Positions 60,901 to 64,000 of a DNA stretch of 64,000 nt are shown here, piece by piece. Below the pieces are notes generated by a model. That model saw only the letters and a list, made by a program, of their open reading frames with translations, ran no database searches and was not told where the DNA came from. The translations under genes and the position numbers were made by a program. Origin of the DNA: Bacteroidales bacterium. GTDB lineage: Bacteria > Bacteroidota > Bacteroidia > Bacteroidales > UBA3663. How positions within the stretch are numbered: position 1 is the first letter of the stretch; each line of letters starts with the position of its first letter. The stretch covers positions 1 to 64,000 of the forward strand of contig JAFZBE010000065.1 of the NCBI GenBank assembly GCA_017561935.1. Reading direction: 5' to 3'.

Positions 60901-61064
60901 TCGACGACGGCGACACCAATCATCGGTTCGCCCAACTCGTCAATTACAGTGCCACTTGCGCGGTTCTGGGCCTGTGCGAGGACAGGAAAAAGCGCGGTGA
61001 GGCAAAGCATGGTAAGGACTGTGCGCAAAGCGCGTCCTACTTTACATAGCTGAAATGTTCGCAT
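57954..61064 (-). CDS. susC: SusC-like TonB-dependent outer-membrane transporter (esterase locus)
   Basis: The 1036-residue protein has a signal peptide ending VLAQAQ and a carboxypeptidase-like domain (ASGTVIDELGEPMIGVAVVE). The TonB-box region is EETVVIGYGVQKKSSLTGAV. The plug holds LQGKTAGVQLSGSSS, VRIRGIGSNG, YVIDGRI and SMEVLKDGASAAIYGASAGNGVILITTKKG. The barrel ends KLVLGASITF. It follows the GH3 gene by 89 bp without a visible promoter and is followed by susD, so all belong to one operon. Confidence 0.97.
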   Translation of the reverse strand: MRTFQLCKVGRALRTVLTMLCLTALFPVLAQAQNRASGTVIDELGEPMIGVAVVELGTTNGTVTDLDGNFDLAVKAGANLQFSFVGYTTQTVKAATGMKITLVEDNKLLEETVVIGYGVQKKSSLTGAVSSVKSEDMEARTITDASQALQGKTAGVQLSGSSSPGGQPTVRIRGIGSNGSSDPLYVIDGRIAKSIRGIDPNDIESMEVLKDGASAAIYGASAGNGVILITTKKGKGNGQIKYDVQITRQSIAKVPELMDSQEFINYYVKESNYISQSLVDQYWDGKTSTNWVDELFEKSLMQRHNLTFSAGSDKGSIYLSTSFLNNNGTVKGDSDTFRRLTGMINATWKIKPWLELNTNNQISHMKIQSVGEGSEYGSTFLTALQFDPLTKPYYTVNDMTSDMKRAYDAWQAGTGPRLYGPDENTFYGISPYVTLEGCNPLISRAASFTKNRMFNINGTTLLNFTAIPHVVITTRLSYQMSNSESYGVSRDYYGSPKSNQNYVNLSAGDSNTVYYQWENFANWNQTFNKVHNLGLMVGSSYSENRNFAVSGGTNGSNDDYGILQDDPNFWYIPYATTSSVKSISGGEAVYIRKLAYFGRASYDYQGKYLVQYNFRADAADSSILPIDNRWGYFNGVSLGYTISQEKFMEGTRAWLDFLKVRASWGQNGSIASLGNYLYATTIQSSGAYASHPNDADFGYIYTYAPSSAENPELKWETSEQTNVGLDARFLKNRLSFTFDWYRKSTKDLIVTGAASSYITGLDAPPINAGDIKNEGFEFELGWQDQIGKDFHWGVRANLSTLKNEVTYIHPSLSDGIDGASFHTSGSVTRFEVGHPAWYFYGYKFKGVNSETGNPEFYDVSGDGTIGPEDKTEIGKGMATVNYGITLNASWKGFDFIMFGSGAMGNDIYCLINRADYPTNRLTEFTNNRWTESNRNGTKPRAGATDYDNYLTSDAMVYDGSYFKIKQIQLGYSLPKAWLSKAFISNMRIYGSLEDFFTFTSYPGFDPETTGTGSSMGLDKGVFPTSKKLVLGASITF

Positions 61065-61153
61065 GTGCTTTTAATTTTGTTAGTAAATAATGTGTAGGTA
61101 AAAAAGTTGAATATCTCTTGTTGTTTGTTTTTTTGTCAAGAGTCAGCAGCGCC

Positions 61154-63541
61154 TTACTTCTTGGCGAGCATAGGGCTGCGGGTGATCTTCTGTTTGGGAG
61201 CCATCACGTTGTGAACTTTCTCGGTGCGAGCCTTGGCTACACGCTGGATGGCTGAGGCACGAACATCAGCCGAAGAGGCGGCAGCCATGAACTGGTACTG
61301 TCCCTTGTCGAGTACCCAGGCCGAAGCCTTCTCGTCGAACGAAGCCATATCCATCGTATTCCATGTGAGTACGATCGTCTGGCTTTCGCCTGGTTTAAGG
61401 AGGCGTGTCTTGCCGAAGGCCTTGAGCTCCTTGTTGGGCTTGTCGATGCGGCCCTTGGGTGCCTTTACGTATGCCTGAACAACTTCGCGTCCTGCTACCT
61501 TGCCGGTGTTGGTGACTTTCACTTCCATCTGGCACTTGTCGCCATCGATGGCCGACGAGACGATTTCGTAGCCGAAAGTGGTGTAGGAGAGACCGAAGCC
61601 GAAGGGGAAGGAAACGGGTTTCTGGTAGGTGTCGAAGTAACGATAACCTACGTAGATGTCCTCAGCATAGATGGTGTAATCGACATCCTTCACCTCGACG
61701 GGTTCAGCCTGGCGCTGTGCACGCTCTGCAGCATCCTTGGCACTGCCACCGCTGTAAGCCCTGCGGAAGGCCGACATGTCGAATACGTAGTCGGCGGGGA
61801 AGTTCTGGTCGGCTGGAGCATCGCCAAAGGCAACCTGCCAGGTCATCGGGAGGCGACCCGAAGGATTGACCTTGCCTGTGAGCACGTCCATCACGCTGTT
61901 GCCGCATTCCTGTCCGGGCTCGAAGGCGCAAAGGATGGCATCGACCTTGCCGGCGATGGGTGCAGTCTCGATGGGTCCGCAGACGTTGAGCACGAGGATG
62001 ACAGGCTTGCCTGCCTGATGATATGCCTCGGTGACGGTGTTGATGAGATTCTTCTCGGCATCGGTGAGGAAGAAGTGCTCACGCTTGCGGTCGGCACCCT
62101 CGCCACTGGTACGGCCCAGAGTGATGATGGCAACGTCGTTCTTCTTCACGTTCTCTGCCAGTACGTCAGCTTCTGGCACCCATTCTCCGGCACGGAGTGG
62201 GGCAGTGATGCTGAAGGGTGGACGTCCGTCGGGATAGTTCTTCTTATCCTCGTCGGCGATGTGCTTCTTGTAGAATTTTGCAAGGCTCATTTCGGGCTTC
62301 ATGCCAGCCTTACGGGCAGCTTCCACAAGGCTCACGCAGTAGGGACCTACATTGGTGCCACCAAAGCCCATAGCAGCTGGAACCATGTCGTACGAAGTGC
62401 AGCCGTAGAGGGCTACGTTGCTAATGCCACTGAGAGGCAGCACGGCATTTGCTCCTCCCTTCATAGGGTCGTTCTTGAGCAGAACCATCGACTCGGCACC
62501 CAGCTGGCGTACCACCTTGGCATGGCCCTTGAGATCAGTCTCGTTGGGATATTTGTAGCCTTTGGGAGTATGGCACTTGAGCACGAACTCCAAGGTGCGA
62601 CGTACCGAAAGGTCGATCAGCTCCATGGGGAGAGTGCCGTCTTTGGCAGCGTTGAGCAATGCCTCACGTTGACGTGGCTGACCGGGCTGGAGCATATCGT
62701 TGCCTGCCTTGATGCTGGCCACGGCGTCCTTGCCTGCGTTCCAGTCGCTCATTACCAAGCCGTTCCAACCCCACTCGTCACGCAGGATGGTCTCAGTCAG
62801 CTCGCGATTCTCGCAAGTGTAGAGACCTTGTGCGCGATTATAGGAGGTCATGATGCTCCAAGGATTAGACTCCTTAACGGCAATCTCAAAATTCTTTAAA
62901 TATAGTTCGCGTATCGCGCGCTGCGAGAGGCGCGAGTCGTTGTTGTTGCGGTTGGTCTCCTGATTGTTGATGGCAAAGTGCTTCAAGCAGGTGCCTGAAC
63001 CTTGATCCTGAATGCCACGGATGAATCCTGCAGCGATCTTGCCGGCCAGTACAGGATCTTCTGAATAGTACTCGTTGTTGCGGCCGCACAGAGCTGAGCG
63101 CATTAGGTTCACGCCTGGTGCCAGCAGTACGTCCAGTCCGAAGTCGCGCACCTCGGCACCGATAACTTCGCCAAGCTGATAGGCAGCATCGATATCGAAC
63201 GAGGCGGCTACGTTGGTCTCCGAAGGCAACTCGGTGCAGATATAGGTCTGGCTGTCCCAATCACGCGTGCGAGTCATGTGCAGACGATGAGGGCCATCAG
63301 CCAAATAGGCCGATTCGATACCGAGTCGAGGGATGTCCCGGGTGCGTCCGGCAGTGCCCGGAAACTTCACTTCCTCGCCCATGGCCATGCCGCAACCGAT
63401 GAGCAGGTCAATCTTCTCTTCGGTAGTCATGGCAGAAATGACCTCCGATACGTTGTCGGCAGTCAGCTTGGGTTGTGCAGTAAGCGTAAGGGCTGAGAGG
63501 GCCATGGCGGCCAACATCTGAGTTCTTGCGATGTGTTTCAT
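61154..63541 (-). CDS. GH3 beta-glucosidase/beta-xylosidase-type enzyme, exported
   Basis: First gene of the esterase locus. The start is set at 63541 (MKHIARTQMLAAMALSALTL), which gives a clean signal peptide ending TAQ; the longer frame would begin upstream of the promoter's start site. The 795 residues show LADGPHRLHMTRT, GTCLKHFAINNQETNR, the nucleophile Asp in LVMSDWNAGKDAV, the second domain, and an FnIII-like C-terminus (VTNTGKVAGREVVQAYVKAP). An insert (GSAKDAAERAQRQAEPVEVKD) precedes the last domain. Layout matches the GH3 at 49947. Confidence 0.92.
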   Translation of the reverse strand: MKHIARTQMLAAMALSALTLTAQPKLTADNVSEVISAMTTEEKIDLLIGCGMAMGEEVKFPGTAGRTRDIPRLGIESAYLADGPHRLHMTRTRDWDSQTYICTELPSETNVAASFDIDAAYQLGEVIGAEVRDFGLDVLLAPGVNLMRSALCGRNNEYYSEDPVLAGKIAAGFIRGIQDQGSGTCLKHFAINNQETNRNNNDSRLSQRAIRELYLKNFEIAVKESNPWSIMTSYNRAQGLYTCENRELTETILRDEWGWNGLVMSDWNAGKDAVASIKAGNDMLQPGQPRQREALLNAAKDGTLPMELIDLSVRRTLEFVLKCHTPKGYKYPNETDLKGHAKVVRQLGAESMVLLKNDPMKGGANAVLPLSGISNVALYGCTSYDMVPAAMGFGGTNVGPYCVSLVEAARKAGMKPEMSLAKFYKKHIADEDKKNYPDGRPPFSITAPLRAGEWVPEADVLAENVKKNDVAIITLGRTSGEGADRKREHFFLTDAEKNLINTVTEAYHQAGKPVILVLNVCGPIETAPIAGKVDAILCAFEPGQECGNSVMDVLTGKVNPSGRLPMTWQVAFGDAPADQNFPADYVFDMSAFRRAYSGGSAKDAAERAQRQAEPVEVKDVDYTIYAEDIYVGYRYFDTYQKPVSFPFGFGLSYTTFGYEIVSSAIDGDKCQMEVKVTNTGKVAGREVVQAYVKAPKGRIDKPNKELKAFGKTRLLKPGESQTIVLTWNTMDMASFDEKASAWVLDKGQYQFMAAASSADVRASAIQRVAKARTEKVHNVMAPKQKITRSPMLAKK

Positions 63542-63589
63542 TTTTGTGTGGGTTTTAGGCTGTATTGCGCTATAAGAAATTTTGCGGTG

Positions 63590-63597
63590 CAAAGGTA
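63590..63597 (-). promoter_or_regulatory. -7 box of the GH3-SusCD-CE1 operon
   Basis: TACCTTTG on the minus strand, about 50 nt before the GH3 start; no TTTG at -33, as expected for activator-dependent transcription by the divergent HTCS. Confidence 0.6.
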
Positions 63598-63690
63598 GGG
63601 GTTTTTTATTAAAAAAAGGTTTCAGATTTGTTTGGAAATATTGTAAAATTGTTTAAATCTTTTAGATTTTGTGCAAATATCCCCCTTTTT

Positions 63691-63722
63691 TTTGGATTTT
63701 TTATTAAATTTGTCTAAATTTG
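63691..63722 (+). promoter_or_regulatory. Promoter of the second HTCS gene
   Basis: TTTG (63691-63694), exactly 20 nt, then TAAATTTG (63715-63722): a full consensus match, about 25 nt before the TTG start. Confidence 0.8.
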
Positions 63723-63747
63723 CACCCGTAACTAACCCCAATTAACC

Positions 63748-64000
63748 TTGAAACGTTTCATCCTCTCATCGCTACTTATTGTACTTCTGGCAGCTTGTCA
63801 GGAGCCGTCGGAAGAACCTGCCGTTGACAGCACGCCGAGTGTGCTGGTCGCGACCGAACTCTCGAACCAACGTGTCATGTCGATCGAACAGGACGCGCAC
63901 GGATATATATGGATTGCTACCTATCGCGGCTTAAACCGTATGGATGGCAATCAGGTGCATCAGTATTTCTGCAACGATCAGCCCGACGGTCTGCCCGACG
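63748..64000 (+). CDS. Hybrid two-component regulator, N-terminal part (cut by window edge)
   Basis: An open frame from TTG at 63748 runs off the right edge (84 codons). It begins with a lipoprotein-like signal (KRFILSSLLIVLLAAC). Then comes the first propeller repeat of an HTCS sensor: SNQRVMSIEQDAHGYIWIATYRGLNRMDG. No ATG lies near, and the signal peptide begins exactly at the TTG, so a TTG start is likely. It diverges from the GH3-SusCD-CE1 operon and is its probable regulator. Kinase and DNA-binding parts lie outside the window. Confidence 0.85.
   Translation, partial: MKRFILSSLLIVLLAACQEPSEEPAVDSTPSVLVATELSNQRVMSIEQDAHGYIWIATYRGLNRMDGNQVHQYFCNDQPDGLPD

Overview
The window is chromosomal DNA of a Bacteroidales bacterium, most likely in or near Prevotella. 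The evidence is two SusC/SusD pairs, hybrid two-component regulators (HTCS), a galactanase tail that looks like a type IX secretion signal, DUF4421 and DUF3089 proteins, an RHS-like protein of the Bacteroidetes type, no clear Shine-Dalgarno sequences, and many promoters of the Bacteroidetes form TTTG-N20-TAnnTTTG. Most of the window serves plant cell wall (mainly pectin) use.

Left part (1-9.6 kb): the N-terminal part of an RHS-like protein, groES-groEL with a very good sigma-54-type promoter, a divergent pair of a GH53 galactanase and a PL1 pectate lyase, the tatC-yraN pair, a structured ~205-nt RNA with its own promoter and terminator just upstream of yraN, a 42-bp minisatellite and a small AraC-like protein.

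9.1-21.8 kb: eight genes on the minus strand, apparently one operon from a single good promoter at about 21.8 kb. It encodes a DHDPS/NAL-family aldolase, an SSS symporter, an iron alcohol dehydrogenase, a PdxA2-type dehydrogenase, a DUF1537 acid-sugar kinase, a LacZ-type GH2, a DUF5703 protein and the AraC-like protein. The sugar-acid enzymes fit a route ending in D-threonate. I propose that the entry substrate is the pectin (RG-II) sugar Dha; this is the main candidate for an undescribed system.

21.9-26.8 kb: housekeeping and accessory genes: a patatin with an apparently leaderless message, a DUF4421 protein, a HAD phosphatase, an ECF sigma factor with a membrane partner, and a DUF3089 lipoprotein.

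27.2-49.7 kb: a rhamnogalacturonan-I locus. susC-susD diverge from a translationally coupled PL11-HTCS-GH28 operon. A group IIC intron has inserted directly behind the terminator of that operon. Next come an MFS sugar transporter with a GH2, and on the opposite strand a GH2 whose signal peptide is broken by TGA and a truncated GH2.

49.8-64 kb: a second locus read as GH3-susC-susD-CE1-CE1-CE1-GH3 (minus strand), diverging from the start of a second HTCS (plus strand, TTG start, cut by the window edge). It points to an esterified, probably hydroxycinnamoylated, plant glycan or glycoside.

A genome-style oddity runs through the window: short tandem arrays of about 10-11 bp period lie between genes, carry stop codons of some genes, and appear in frame inside several enzymes.
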